From Chondrilla cf. caribensis (Eukaryota; Porifera; Demospongiae; Chondrillida; Chondrillidae), in the NCBI GenBank assembly GCA_964020155.1, contig OZ026568.1, positions 1,986,320-2,050,319 on the forward strand: DNA of 64,000 nt, given 5' to 3'. The translations under genes were made by a program, and so were the position numbers. The notes beneath the pieces are model-generated. The model made no database searches. It had not been told where the DNA came from and was given only the letters and a program-made list of their open reading frames with translations. Shown piece after piece: positions 48,756-61,392 of the stretch; position 1 is the first letter of the stretch; the number at the start of each line of letters is the position of its first letter.

Positions 48756-49249
48756 CACCCTCTGGAGGAGTATTACACTTTTCTCACTATTTAATTTCAC
48801 AGTGCTGGGAGTATCACGTTTATATGCCTAGAATTACCTAACATTTGTACAATCAAATGTATATGTACTGTAACTAATATATGTGCATCTGCACACCTCT
48901 CTTCAGCTCAGGCTACATGCAAATCCATTAGAACACAAAATCTTAATTGTGTGTCTATTGAAGTAGTTTGCATCAAATCCTTAACAAAATTAAAAAAAAT
49001 TACAAGTGCAATATATAAGCATTTTTAAATTGATAATTACAAATGATGCATATGGACTTCATATAATATGTAGGATTCAGGAATAATAGAACAGCTAGAT
49101 TCCACCATACAGTACAGTATTGTACACCTATTGAGTACTGGCACAAATACGTACATAGATCACAAAAACTGAGATGATTCATATTTGTTGTAATAAATGA
49201 AGTAGGGTCTCTGATGAAAATTTCTGGGAATTTGGTTTTCTAACAGCTA

Positions 49250-52200
49250 TTAATCACTGTCGTTCCAATAGTCCTTCTTCTGTGAAGTGCTCTTCTTTTC
49301 TTCTAGTATCAACAATGTGCCATAGAGGTGAAAATGGGTGGGGATTATGATTTTGGATAAAGCTTGAAAGATCCAGGTGGGCTAGTCACATTTTTACAAT
49401 TATGTAGACAGTTATTATAATAATTGCAATTATTACATATTATACGTAAGTTTTACTGATATATGTGTTATTATAATCAAAAGCTGCATAAAAGGAGATT
49501 GATTCCCAAAAGATTTGGCCAATAAATATCAGAAAAGAAGTATTGTCATATATTGTTATTTAACTCATAATTTTCCAAATCTGCCAATGTAAATTATTGG
49601 TTAATATTTCTCTGACCACTAAATAGTAAATTTATAACATTGTCTGCAGTGTTAGGCAACATACATAACAAACGTACGTACCTCGTGCTTTTCTCAGAGC
49701 CTCTCTCTCAGCTTTTAACTTTTCACTGCTCACATTCAGTCTAACTCCAAGAGCATTGGAGATCATCCTCCGTGCTACACTTGAAGTTGTCTTCGGCTTC
49801 TCATTGTCAGTAGGTACAGGCTTTAAGCTATCTAATGATCAAGCATAATACAGGGCATACTATTATAGCATACACAACATGCATGCTACACAAACTATGA
49901 GTTTTCTTCCATGCACATATGTACCATTACAAGCCAAACCTTTCATAGACATGACTTACCGGCAAACCTTTGTGCTACATCCACTGATTGTGATGATGCT
50001 TCATTTAATGGCCTGACTTTAAAAGTAGCATAGTTATTACCAATAGCCCTCTCAGCTGCACAACATACAAAAATGATTGTTAGTTTCCACAGGTTAACAT
50101 ATTACAGCTAGCTGCTCTAATAGGCAAGCATACCTAATTCAGAATTGGAGAATATCAGCAATGCATGTGTGTCATCTACCCACTTGATGACGTACGAATC
50201 CGACCTATTGACATGGGAGGGATCTCATGAAGGCATTAATTCAAATAATCAAACATCAAACTGTTAGTGATAATAATTAGCATTACATGGACCTAATATC
50301 CACTACACCTAGCTAACTTGGGAACAGCACGCTATGTGAAGTACCACTTCATTCACTAAAACCACAATGAATATACATATATTGCATTTCATGTACTGTA
50401 TAACAAGGGTGGAATGAATAAATATACTGTTGATACTAAGTTACATAGGAACATTGTGAATCCCACTCCATTAGTAACTTAACTTATATGTTAATTTATG
50501 ATAATGAACATTATGATCATACTTGAAATCATGTAATCTTCCGACAATATCTGGAGTCTTCAAAGAGGGATGGAAGTCATAGATTTCCACAACCCAGTCT
50601 GCCTCAAAGTCTAGAAAAACAACAAATAGGAATACATATTGAATGTTAATCGGTTATAAACGTGAGAACAAGATCTGCTTGTTATCATGGGTGTACTCGG
50701 TATTGCTCAAACAGATTGTTCGTTACTGTATCGGCACTTCAAGTAATTTTCAAGAAAGACTCATTACAATGATGTGTATCAGAGTTCACTCTTGCATCTT
50801 ATGTTTAAGAGGTGTGTATGTACATATGTATATATGTAAGTACGTATGTATGTACAGTATATAGGTATGTACATACGTATGCACAGTATGTATGTACATA
50901 TTATGTACGTACAGTATATAGGTATGTAAGATGCAAGTATGTATGTATGTACGTATGTATATATATGTAAGATGCAAGTATGTATGCATGTACCTATGCA
51001 TGGATTTATGTATGTACTGTATGCATGTACGTATGAACCTAGATAATATGACTAACTTAAGACTTTCTTTACTGCTTTAGGTTTTAAATCACTTGACTTC
51101 ATTGAATAATAGTCTAATTTCTTGTTCTTGTCACTTTTTCCAGCATGACATGTAACTGCCTGGTCCTTCACCTTCATTGGTGCATGCAAAATAAACATAG
51201 TGGCAAGCAGAGCATAATAATACATACACATTTGCTTCACACACGAACCTGTTACATAATATCTATTTTATACACATACGTACATACAACAACCCATCAA
51301 TTACTCCAAAAACTGTGCTAACATACTAGCTTCATTCCCAAACAAGTATTACTATTTTCTTGTTATTATTATAATTTTTTCACCCACAAACTTTGCATAA
51401 GTAATTTACAATAATAATACCCCATAAGCTTTAACTTTCGTAGGGTTGAATTTTTACGCATTGCGACTTTTTGCAATTTTCGTGTTTTTATTTTTACGGT
51501 TTGTAACCTAACCGCAGACCCATTGCCTGTCTGGCCTAAATTTTCACAGGATGAAACTTTTGCGGATGACTGCTGATCTGAAAAAATGAGTTTGAGTTGG
51601 AAGGAGTTTAACCCCGCAAAAGTTAAAGCACACACAGTAGTATAATAGCAATAATAATTAAATATCAGTATCAGAAATTTTATTTTAACAGGAGAACCAA
51701 TAGCCAACGGCTACTACAAAGGCACTCAGAAAAATACTTACATAAATTGCCCAAAATATCACCTCAATGAAAATGAATACATGCATTTTTTACCAGACAA
51801 ATGAACTGACTCATGTTCACAAGTAATGCAAAAGTATCTTATCATATTAATGCATGTCCACAAAGTTTTCTGTATTATAAGTTATTTCTATTTCTATTTA
51901 TTAAAATTTATCACCTCAACTATAACCATAACTTTCAATCCCTTAAGCATCAATTTTGAATCATTACTCACCCATTTTTTTTGTTGTTTTTCTGTGTCTG
52001 TATGTTATGTGTATTTGCTGGGTGCCTTGTAAAGTAGTCTTCTGACTAAAGGCCTCTTACCCAGGATAAATAAGATTATACAATACAATACAATACAAAG
52101 TAAGAATAATATATTAAATCTGGTACAGTAATTCCACCAAATTACCCTAAGTATACCATGTTATATAGTAGCTAAATGTGTCACCTGTCAATCACCTCAA

Positions 52201-52796
52201 TTCACCAACCTCATCATCAACAGACTGACTTGAACATTCATCATCCTCACGATCAAACAAGTTTTCCCATGTGTCGTCTTCCTCAGCTACATTGCTGGAA
52301 AATGATAAAACACAAAGTAACCATCATGCCACAAGGTCAAAACAAAACCACAGCGAAGAAACTGAAGCATAAAATTAATTGTTAACATATATAATAGTCT
52401 GAAAGTAACACTGAGTATGAATTGTTTAGAAACTACATTCATGGCGTGCGATAAATAGTCATAATATACCTCAGACTACCAATAAAATGTTTAGATAATC
52501 ATAGGTTTCGTATTCTTACTAGAACTGATAATGTATATATCCTATGCCACATTATTTTGAAAATAGCATTGTTATGTGATTATTTATTGGTACCGCGTCA
52601 ATTTAGTATACTTCGTTAGTGAGTAGTATCAGAGGTAAACATTGCTCCTTAAACTTGACCAGTCATGAGCCACTGTTGATTCACTCTATACAATGCATGA
52701 CTTTGTAAGATACAAACATAGGCATAGCCTAAATTACCTTTTATCTGTCTCTTGTAGAGAAAGCTTACTGAAGTTTTCCTCAACATCGTCGTTCAT
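49250..52796 (-). CDS. R3HCC1L: R3HCC1L-like protein with RRM-like domain
   Basis: Exons in transcript order: 52796-52738, 52294-52210, 51171-51057, 50610-50523, 50204-50134, 50055-49960, 49831-49682, 49302-49250. They total 717 nt (238 aa plus stop). The N-terminal third is acidic and disordered (VAEEDDTWENLFD). From about residue 88 the protein matches the conserved C-terminal region of R3HCC1/R3HCC1L: VVEIYDFHPSLKT, IKWVDDTHALLIF, FKVRPLNEAS, SSVARRMISNALG, an RRM-like fold. The N-terminal R3H part of vertebrate family members is not seen, so this is a short form. The second-exon donor (GTTGGT at 52204-52209) is chosen because it is the only one keeping frame; the second and third exons are the least certain. 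Divergent from NCAPH. Confidence 0.75.
50815..51040. repeat. TATGTACG-type simple repeat block
   Basis: An intron segment composed almost wholly of TATGTACGTA-like tetranucleotide mixtures, with the phrase TAAGATGCAAGTATGTATG occurring twice (about 50926 and 50967). Confidence 0.75.
51428..51629. mobile_element. MITE with GCTTTAACTTTCG termini
   Basis: Left end GCTTTAACTTTCGTAGGGTT; the right end reverse-complements to GCTTTAACTTTTGCGGGGTT. About 200 bp, TTTTACG/TTTTCGTG-rich inside, non-coding, in an intron of the R3HCC1L-like gene. The internal style (TTTTCGTG, ATTTTTACG) recalls the element at 58747-59290. Confidence 0.65.
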
Positions 52797-52889
52797 GTTA
52801 CAAGAGGGGAAAACCCTTATCCAAGGGGATTTCTTGTAGGTCCGAATGTTACGTAATCTAACGGGAGGTGCGAGGTTTTGGCGGGAGAA
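52797..52889. promoter_or_regulatory. Bidirectional promoter of R3HCC1L-like and NCAPH, with E2F-like site
   Basis: Only about 93 bp separate the two divergent start codons. TTTTGGCGGGA at 52876-52886 fits the E2F consensus TTTSSCGC on one strand and lies four bases before the NCAPH ATG. No TATA box is visible. Mitotic genes such as condensin subunits are commonly E2F-regulated in animals; the link here is inference. Confidence 0.65.
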
Positions 52890-55800
52890 ATGGCTGCTGT
52901 TGTGAGTGCTTTGGCCGACATCAATACACAACCTTCTAAAAAGCATGACGAAGCCCCCCACAAGACTCCTATTATCCAGAGAATCGTTAATAGTGATTTA
53001 GAAACTCCATCAGCTTCTCCTACTCTCCGCGCTGGCTTCAATTTTGTGTCGCCATCGGTGCCTCCCGCCAATGCCTCCATTCCGTTAAATGACGATGAGG
53101 CGGAAAGAAGACAAAGACGGCTTGAGAGTCGAAGAAAAGATTTCATGAGTCCTGGAGGCCATACGCCAAAAAATATAACGAGCACAGCTGATAGGTGCGA
53201 GAATGCGTACGTGCGTGTGGTAATCTTGAGGGTGTGATCGCTTGTGCGTGTACGTACGTATTATTGTTATTGACTCCACACGTGTGTATACGTATTGGAT
53301 TAACCAGACAGATGGCCACCATGTTATCATTGCTTGCTGATGTTCAGAGTTCAGAATTATGCTGTGTCTATAGTCTTAGCTCAACACACTGGTACATATG
53401 TAGATGGGCTTTTTTTCTGAATGAGTGACTGTACATGATCATTGAAGATAAATTAGGGGTTTAAAGTAATGAGTATCTATTCAGTATTCTTTCATTAATT
53501 GTGAGTATCCCCCAATTGCCTGTTTGTAGACGGAAGCAGTGTTCTGCTGGATCTCAATATTCCAATGCTCAAATTGCAGATCACTATAAGCAGTGTGTCA
53601 AACTGTCCTCAGAAAACGTGAGTTTTTTGTTCATATTCTTTTAGCAATAATCTAGCAGACGTGACATACACTGGAACCTCTCTATTAAGGACACTTTTCC
53701 TCAATTCAGAGGTCATTTTATACACTACAATACTACACTGAGACACAGAATGGTGTCCTTATTACAGAGGTTTCCACATTTCAGAGGTTTTTAATAGAGA
53801 GGTTCCACTGTATTTGCATTGTTACGTACTCACCTATGTACATGCACATCACTTTACTTCTACATACACATACTGTAATTTACGTATGTCTGAGTTTATA
53901 ACTGAAATTGTTTAATTTCTATTTGTAGAAAATAAATTCAAAAAATGCATTTGGTCTTCATTTAATTGATTACATGGCTGACATGCTACATAGAGGTGGT
54001 GATATGACTAACTTTCAGGTGAGTTGTGGCATCATTGTTTTAATATACATAGACCACTAATATTTTTATTTATCTGTCCAATGGTCTGCTTTTCTTGACT
54101 TTCTCATAAGTTTATACATCTGCCAATGTTGCTTGAAAAATGCATTACATAATTATGTGTACTTACGTACCTACGTATGTACATTCACCATTGTAATCAC
54201 ATATCTCTGTGCATGTGTATGTAGGTTGCAGGATGTACCATAGATGCTAGCGCTAAGATCTATGCAGGGAGAGTGGACTCAATTTACAATGATGCATATA
54301 AAATGCTTGGAGGACTGGGAAGAGGATCAAAAGGCAATGAAGGTGTGGCTACTCTTGACAGTCTGTGTACATACGTATTTCTATGTACGTAGGTACATAC
54401 GTATACATATTATGTGCACATAGAATTTAGATAGACACTCATTGGGATAAAATGAAAAGGAGCTGAAAATAGTTCTTGATATCAGAGGTTCACTTCGGAG
54501 TTTGTGTTTGTACATATGTATGTACGTACACCACTACACCAAACCTTGTACAGCTCAAAAATTTGTAGTACAGTAATTTATGTCAAGGATGCTGTTAGGT
54601 ATACGGTACATACATATGTGCATACGTAGGTAGGTAGGTAGGTCACTTGTTTAATTATTTTTGACAGGTGAGAATGACCAAGAGGATGTTGACACCGACG
54701 CTACATCAACGCAAAAGAAGCAGAAAAAGGTTGACTTCCGTTGTCTGTATTCATGTAAATGTGTTCGTATGTACGTATATACGTATGTCTCTGAAGTTCA
54801 CTTTGTCATCTTATTGTGTTATTATTCATTGCATTGCCGTTATCTCTACTTCTGTATTCTTATAGAACCCTAACAGAGCAGCAACTGTACAAACTGTGGA
54901 GAGGAATTGGAAATCTCTAGATGTTGCAACATTCGATTTAGAATTTGAGGTTAGTATCAATAACATTATTGTAGCCTAAAAATAACCATAATTACGTGCG
55001 TATATTCCCAATTGTTGACATTAATCCCTGTTACCTAGGTTGATCCCTTGTATAAGAAAACATCTGCAGCCTTTGATGAAGGAGGAATAGAAGGCCTTCT
55101 GCTGAACCAGCTTCACATTGAAGATGACTATTTGTCTCTGAAGCTGGACCCTACAGGAGGATTGTCAGTTACGGACACTGTACCTAGTGGTAGTGCTATT
55201 ATGCTGACATCTTTGGCAGGTCTGTAGTAAATGCATATTATTATAAGTTATCCACTGTTCCACATAATATGTCAGTCTGCATACGCATCTTCTAAAGAGC
55301 TGATACGAATGTACGTATAATACAATATTTGTGTATGTGCATACTGATTAACATTTGGGGGCATACACATGTATGTACGTATGTACGTACGTATGTACAA
55401 ATGTGTATAATTATATGTATGTATGCTCCAGTGGGTGAATATACGTACATACATACATAGACTCTAAGGTTATGTTTATTACATGTTTACTCTATACATT
55501 TGACATTTTAGAATGTATGAAGGTAGTGGACTTGGCCAGGAGAGATATTTGTCCAACATTCAGGAATTTTGAGTTTCAAGGAGCTCAAGGAGACGTGAGT
55601 GAGACTTTTAGGTACCATTCAAAGAAGTGTATGTTTTAAATGCACTCTATTTCTGAAGGAGGAATTGTGGCATCTTAGCAGTGTACAAGAGAAAGTATCA
55701 CCAACTGGAAGTATGTATGCATGTTTGTAAATTGACATAAGCATTAATGAGGAAAAGGGGTATAGGGATGAGATGTTTCTTGCATAACTTTTGTGCTGTA

Positions 55801-58800
55801 ACTACGTATGTTTGTAAGGCAATGTTTATAAGTAGTGCATCTAGGCTACCTCCTCTTTTAGATGAAAAGGGAATACGTACGTATGTGTTTTCACTGATAT
55901 TCGTGCGCACATGCACATACATACGTACATATGTATGTAATAGTTACATCTTGATGTGATTATTGATAGACTATTTACGTATAATATTATAGCAAATATG
56001 CACATAGCTCAATACAACATATGTATTATATGCAATAGAAATGTGTTTACTACTTTCCTGCCTTGTTCTCGCTCAATTAATCCTAACAATGAAACCTGTC
56101 TGGTGACGTGTGCTGTATCACTGACCTGTGCTACATAGCTTATGTATGCACAGATTTCTCTTTGATCCTCCCCTCAACCAGGATACAAGTACATACGTAT
56201 GTACGTAGCTACAGTACTACATACGATGAATACATACATACGTATGTCATTATGTATGTACGTACATATGTACTTGAGTATTGTGCATAAATGCATACAT
56301 ATACGTGCAAATGTACGTACATTTGCAATGTACGTACATACATACATTTACATACTTATTTCTTGTCTTTTAAAAGAGAGTAGTCCTTCAGAGCTACAAG
56401 GAAGTGATGATGATGATGAACCAGCTGCTTATCACAGGGAATACTCAGTATGCTTGTGTGTGTGTACCTTGATGGTGTTTATGTTCATATGTATCCTGGT
56501 TGAAGGAAACATCAAAGGCACCGACTTAAGTACATTTCCCTTGTACTAGCTCAGAACGGATGAAGTTGATACACTTTTCGACAAATCCTGATTAAGTTGA
56601 TACACTCTTCGACAAATCCTGATTAATTTGATACACTCTTCGACAAAATGTAATCAGTTCTGAGTTGCCAGGATACATAATAGATAAATCCCTCCTTGGG
56701 TTGGTACATGGGAAATTGTACTCATTGCAAAGACTAATTAACCTCGGGCTGCGCCCTCGGTCAATCAGTCTTTGCAATGAGTACATTTCCCATGTACCAA
56801 CCCAAGGAGGGATTTATCTACTACATGTATGTACATGCTTAGGTTCATTCCATTTCCTAACTCCTCTTGTGACTCGAGCAATTGATGGTATATATCTTGT
56901 ATATGTGACCTGGGTTATTGTGTATTGAGTGTTAGGAATAGATTGATAGAGGGTGTAGCCTGAGGTTAATCTACGCCTACGTAACACGCAGTGGGAATAC
57001 GTACATCAGCCAATAGATGGGTACTAGTATTGTACGTACATACATATTACGTATATTGCATGCATTTTGTAGAATACCTTACAGTTACATACGTATCTAC
57101 CTTTCATAGTTTGCAGAGTTACATGACAATCTGTCAATGGAACCTAATGGGGTTGATATTCATGAAGAACAAGTTGATGTGGACAATCAATACCCACCTC
57201 TGGCCACCTGTCATGTGTAAGTTATATTTTATTAGATATCACAACCTTAAAGTGTAACTGGAAAATATGAATATACTCTTGACAGGCCAAACTTTGATGT
57301 TCGTCCACAAGTAGACAGTACTGAAGGCAGTAGAAGTGTTTACTGTCTGTCGGATGCGTTACAGGAATCTGAATACAGCTACTTCAAATCAGATGTGTTG
57401 TCGGCGTGGGCAGGCCCACAATTTTGGAAAAGAAGATTGGCAAATAAAAGTACGTACATATGACACCTGTGTATGTATGTACGTATGTATGTATGTATAT
57501 GGTGTATTTGGTTCAAAAACTTATATAATAATTTGTGTCCCTAATTAGAGTTAAGAATGTGTGTTTTTATAAAATTCTTAGCGACCAGACAGCTGACCAA
57601 GTCCAAGAAGAAGGAACCTAAGAAAGCCTTCAGAATAGATTTTACTGCTGAGATTAGCGAGAATGAATTCCTTCCAGGAAAGGTACGTACATGCTTGTGG
57701 ATCTAAATCTACATATGTGAAACGTACATATGTGTGTACGTATAATAATATGTGTTTGGTACACTCTTAAACAATCCAGGGAAGTACTGTATTGTCAAGG
57801 ACAGCCATTTCCAAAATGGAACGCGAACCTACGACCCTTCCTCATGATGATAACACTGAGGCATTGTCTTTGTTGAGACTCTTCCATAATCCTGACTGGA
57901 CAGTGAGTGACATTACCTACTGTACCTGCAGTATACATACATACGTACGTATGTGCAAAGGGTTAATTGTTGCGTTAACAATGATGCCGCATAGACATTG
58001 CTTCATCATTTATTGGGTATATACTTACGTAGGTCAAACAAGTCAATGTAGATAAGGAGCAATTGGACACAGGAGATGGTAAGAAGTGTATATGTACGTA
58101 CGTATACTTTATTGGTTTAATCAGCCTACGTACAGTACATACGTATGTATGTATCTCCATAGTAGTACTTAAAGGCTGCATAAATCCATGCATACGTATG
58201 TACCCCTGTATTCTGTAGATGCTGCTGATTGTTACAACTATTCTAATGAAAATGATGTGAACAACTTTTGTCCTGCATTTGAGGTACGAATGTATGTAAC
58301 TATGTATGTATACATAATTCTACCTTTTTTGCATATTCATGTACGTATGTACGTATGTTTTCTGTTTATTATACCTGATGCATAATATTATGCATATGTT
58401 TGGTGTCTTTATATTCATTTTTATCTGTATACATGTGTTTATAGACTACATTTATTCTTGTGATCAATTTGTGTAGTATGGCGGTGGTGACGATGATGAT
58501 GATCCATGTCAGGGATCTTCAAGTCTACATGAAACATTTGTACCATTTGGCAATGACACACATGTTCCTGGCTATGATCAAAGTTTGTCACAGCCACTTT
58601 CTACTGCTCTTGTGGGAGACAACCTTATCGCACAGCCTAAAAAGGTACTATCAAAGAATTTTCTTTCAAGATACATACGTATGTACATACATACACATAA
58701 TATGTATGTACGTAATTAACATTTTGGATCATGTCCATAGTCATGATACTGTAGTGTCTGAAATTTTCGCGGGGTGTAATTTTCGCCAATCACTTGATTT

Positions 58801-60024
58801 AGGACTGTTCGCGATTTTATTTTTCCGAATGGCAAATTTATTTTAATGTTAGCACTTCCAGGGGCTTTTGCACTATAATAGGCGACGGAACAGTTCGGTG
58901 TTATCATAGTCGAGACAAGGTTATGGCTCATTTTTGATATTCTACCTTGGTGAAGCCCTCACTTCTTGAAATTTTTCACAAGTTCTGCTTTAAATTCCCT
59001 TCAAGTGTCTCGTGAATAGCAGCATGGGAGAGAGTTGCACAACGTGCTTTGACTTCAGAATAAGAAAAGCCTGAAGTATTCCTTGATGTTCTAGGACATC
59101 TTGGCAAGCTTTGAATACGGATTGACATTGTTGTCAATTTTAATCACGAACAAGTTAAAAATCGCTCTCTGATACAACAGCAGCCATTTTGTATCTATCC
59201 ATCATTTTATTTTTTTGATTTTCGTGAACCCAACCTTTGTCATGAAATACGTGAAAATTACATCCCGTGAAAATTTCCAACACTACGGTAGTTGATCTAC
59301 TATGCACTGTACATATACAACTGTGCAAATACTGTACATATTATTACATCACATACGTACCATGTATGTACATACTTACACAGGTCCAACCTCTTGCCAT
59401 TGAGTATTCAAGAATTGCAAAGAAAATTGATGTCAAAAAAGTGAAATCTAAAATTTGGTCAATTATAACTAAAAGTCAAGAAAATGATCAGGTGTGTACT
59501 TACATATGTAGGTATGTAAGTATTATGGATATGATAAACATGTATTGTTATTTTAGTGAAAGGATGTACAGTACTATACATACGTACGTACATGCGTCCT
59601 TACACGCATGCCATGGTCCAGTACACACTTGTTTAGTTCTTCACACAGATACATACCTATGTATTAGTCTTTTCTTTTGTCTATTTTAGACTGAAGGTCA
59701 TCCACTAACCTTCACTGAGATGTATGAAGATGTTCCACGTGGTCTAGGTGAATCCACAAAGAGAAATTTGTCTGTTCCTATCTGCTTTGTGTGTCTACTT
59801 CATCTTGCCAATGAGAAGGTACATGTGACTTTGTGCATGTACATATACCTACCTACGTGGTATAGTTGAAATTCCTGTGTTTGAGCTGGTCCACTAGGAC
59901 ATGTACCCCAATGATACCAGCATACTCTTGATCTCTATGTTGACTGCTTTTGATCTTTTCATAGAATCTTGTCATTACTGGATCTGAAGACATGTCTGAT
60001 TTATATGTAGCATGTGAACAGTAA
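52890..60024 (+). CDS. NCAPH: Condensin I kleisin subunit NCAPH (CAP-H/barren)
   Basis: Twenty exons: 52890-53194, 53530-53617, 53929-54018, 54225-54342, 54668-54729, 54866-54949, 55039-55219, 55512-55594, 55659-55710, 56377-56447, 57110-57216, 57286-57449, 57582-57682, 57780-57902, 58033-58078, 58219-58283, 58477-58644, 59384-59491, 59690-59818, 59965-60024. They total 2205 nt, 734 aa, close to the ~741 of human CAP-H. Landmarks: NDDEAERRQRR; the SMC2-binding N-terminal helical region (IADHYKQCVKLS, KNAFGLHLIDYMADML, IDASAKIYAGRVD); LSAWAGPQFWKRR; acidic stretches; and the C-terminal SMC4-binding winged helix (IAKKIDVKKVKSKIW, PICFVCLLHLANEKNL). It bridges the SMC2/SMC4 heads for mitotic chromosome compaction. 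The central acidic region is where HEAT subunits bind in the family. Exon 56377 uses a TTAAAAG acceptor. Confidence 0.93.
53667..53812. mobile_element. pogo-like MITE, 146 bp, in NCAPH intron 2
   Basis: Ends TACACTGGAACCTCTCTATT and, inverted, TACAGTGGAACCTCTCTATT, within TA. An internally deleted relative of 48555-48755. Confidence 0.75.
55967..56192. repeat. Dispersed ~190-bp repeat, copy 2
   Basis: Same family as 13830-14016, with a small extra insertion (TGTGCTGTATCACTGACC region). It lies in an NCAPH intron. Confidence 0.7.
56489..56820. mobile_element. Double-hairpin MITE, copy 2, with internal 3x repeat
   Basis: Same order as 6640-6922: ATGTATCCTGGTTGAAGG ... GCCAGGATACAT, then AGATAAATCCCTCCTTGGGT ... 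its inverted partner. Unlike copy 1, it contains three tandem units of about 34 bp (TTGATACACTCTTCGACAAA) near 56561-56650. Sits in an NCAPH intron. Confidence 0.78.
58747..59290. mobile_element. Non-autonomous transposon with ~40-bp inverted ends (TTTTCGC-rich)
   Basis: Left end TACTGTAGTGTCTGAAATTT followed by TCGCGGGGTGTAATTTTCGC. The right end reverse-complements to TACCGTAGTGTTGGAAATTT, then TCACGGGATGTAATTTTCAC. About 544 bp, in the NCAPH intron between exons 17 and 18. No transposase frame is intact. Confidence 0.78.
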
Positions 60025-61392
60025 CATGTTATACTCTTGAACTTCCACAATTAGTATAATATTGTTATGAACTTGGTAATGTCTTCTTTGTATACTTACT
60101 ATCATAATATTATTTTTATACACAACACAACGCTTGGTATCACGTATACTCTATATTGCATTATTGGTGTTAATATTATATAATAACAGTGCATCATACA
60201 TGGCTCATCGACACTATATAATAATCAACAATGAAAACTTGACCAGTTGGACATATGTATATATACGTAGTATATTATATTGTATGTATTATTATTATCA
60301 AGTATATATAATATATATTATATGGTGAGTCTATATTATCGTACTCTCTCTCTCTCTCATACTGTATATGTGTCTAACCAGGGAGGCAAATTGCTCGAGC
60401 ATGAATCCAGAATTACCCTTCCACTCCTATTTCTAACTATATCCAGCTCCATGGTAAGTCTGGGATTTCCCACCACTGCCTGGCAAAACATCAGCTTGTT
60501 CATCTATTTGTGGAAGATCGATGCTTATAATCAGAGCAGAAATCAAACTATGTAACCTATTCTGACATACTGAAGCAGAAAATATCAAGCCTATAGCTAT
60601 GTACCATTTCCTGATAAAAGAGAAAAGGGGGAAACACTCATTATTACTCAAAGCATGTGCAATAATGGATACAAAATTGTGGCCTCGGGTACAGGGGTGA
60701 ATTTACAATCAACAAAAACAGATCATGAAGGTAACTGGCAAGGCATATCATGCGTACATACTATATTAAATGATGAAATAAGTACTTATGGATACTAGGG
60801 TGAGTTGAAAAGGAAGAAAGAAGCATGTTAAAACAACAAAAGTGTATGTCATGTGAGGCAACATATAATAAGAGAATTAATTGTAATAAGCACATGTTGA
60901 ATAACTACTTAATAAAGGATTAGATGTTCCATGTGGGGGTTTTGTTGGCTTATGTGTGCAAACCTCTTGCAGGTTTTGTGTAGGAAATGTCCTGAAAATG
61001 CAGTTCACTAATTTATCTTCAGATGCACTGCTCACTTGAAGTCAGGAAATGACACTTTGTCAACTAATGTATACATAGATTTAACAAGTTATTCTAAATT
61101 AAATCGTCAGATCGACTTTTATGCTCTTAATTAGGAAACACATGCAATTTGATAATAGCAATGATTTCTTCTCATTGAGTTGAGTCCGACAAAGATTCGA
61201 TCAGCGTATCGTGCCAAATAAACATAATGCTACCTGAAATTATAGCTTCAAGATTTATCCACTTCTCTGAGTAATTATCGTCAATTTTAGTGGATTTACC
61301 GCATATTGAACTATAGAATACAATGCTGCTTCGATCACATGACAACAGTGCTCGCCCCCGCAAATCAAAATCGAATGCATGTGATCACCAAA
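60025..61392. other. Intergenic between NCAPH and an unidentified gene
   Basis: AT-rich, with a short (TC)n run near 60342-60358. No coding exon supported on either strand. The last ~100 bases before 61393 are GC-richer (GCTCGCCCCCGCAAATC) and probably include the downstream promoter. Confidence 0.45.

Larger units (their letters stand above)
44912..49249. other. Gene-poor stretch with decayed duplications and transposons
   Basis: No gene is supported. Holds a foldback element (45410-45636), a copy of the receptor 5' flank (46171-46300, similar to 44367-44480), a dead EGF exon copy (46590-46960), a two-copy tandem duplication (46387-47262) and a MITE (48555-48755). 47470-48550 and 48760-49249 show nothing recognisable. 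Confidence 0.55.

Noticed and set aside
52196..52294. Longer form of R3HCC1L-like exon 2 ending at the GTGATT donor
   Set aside because: It leaves phase 2, which fits no acceptor of the next exon; the GTTGGT donor after 52210 keeps frame.
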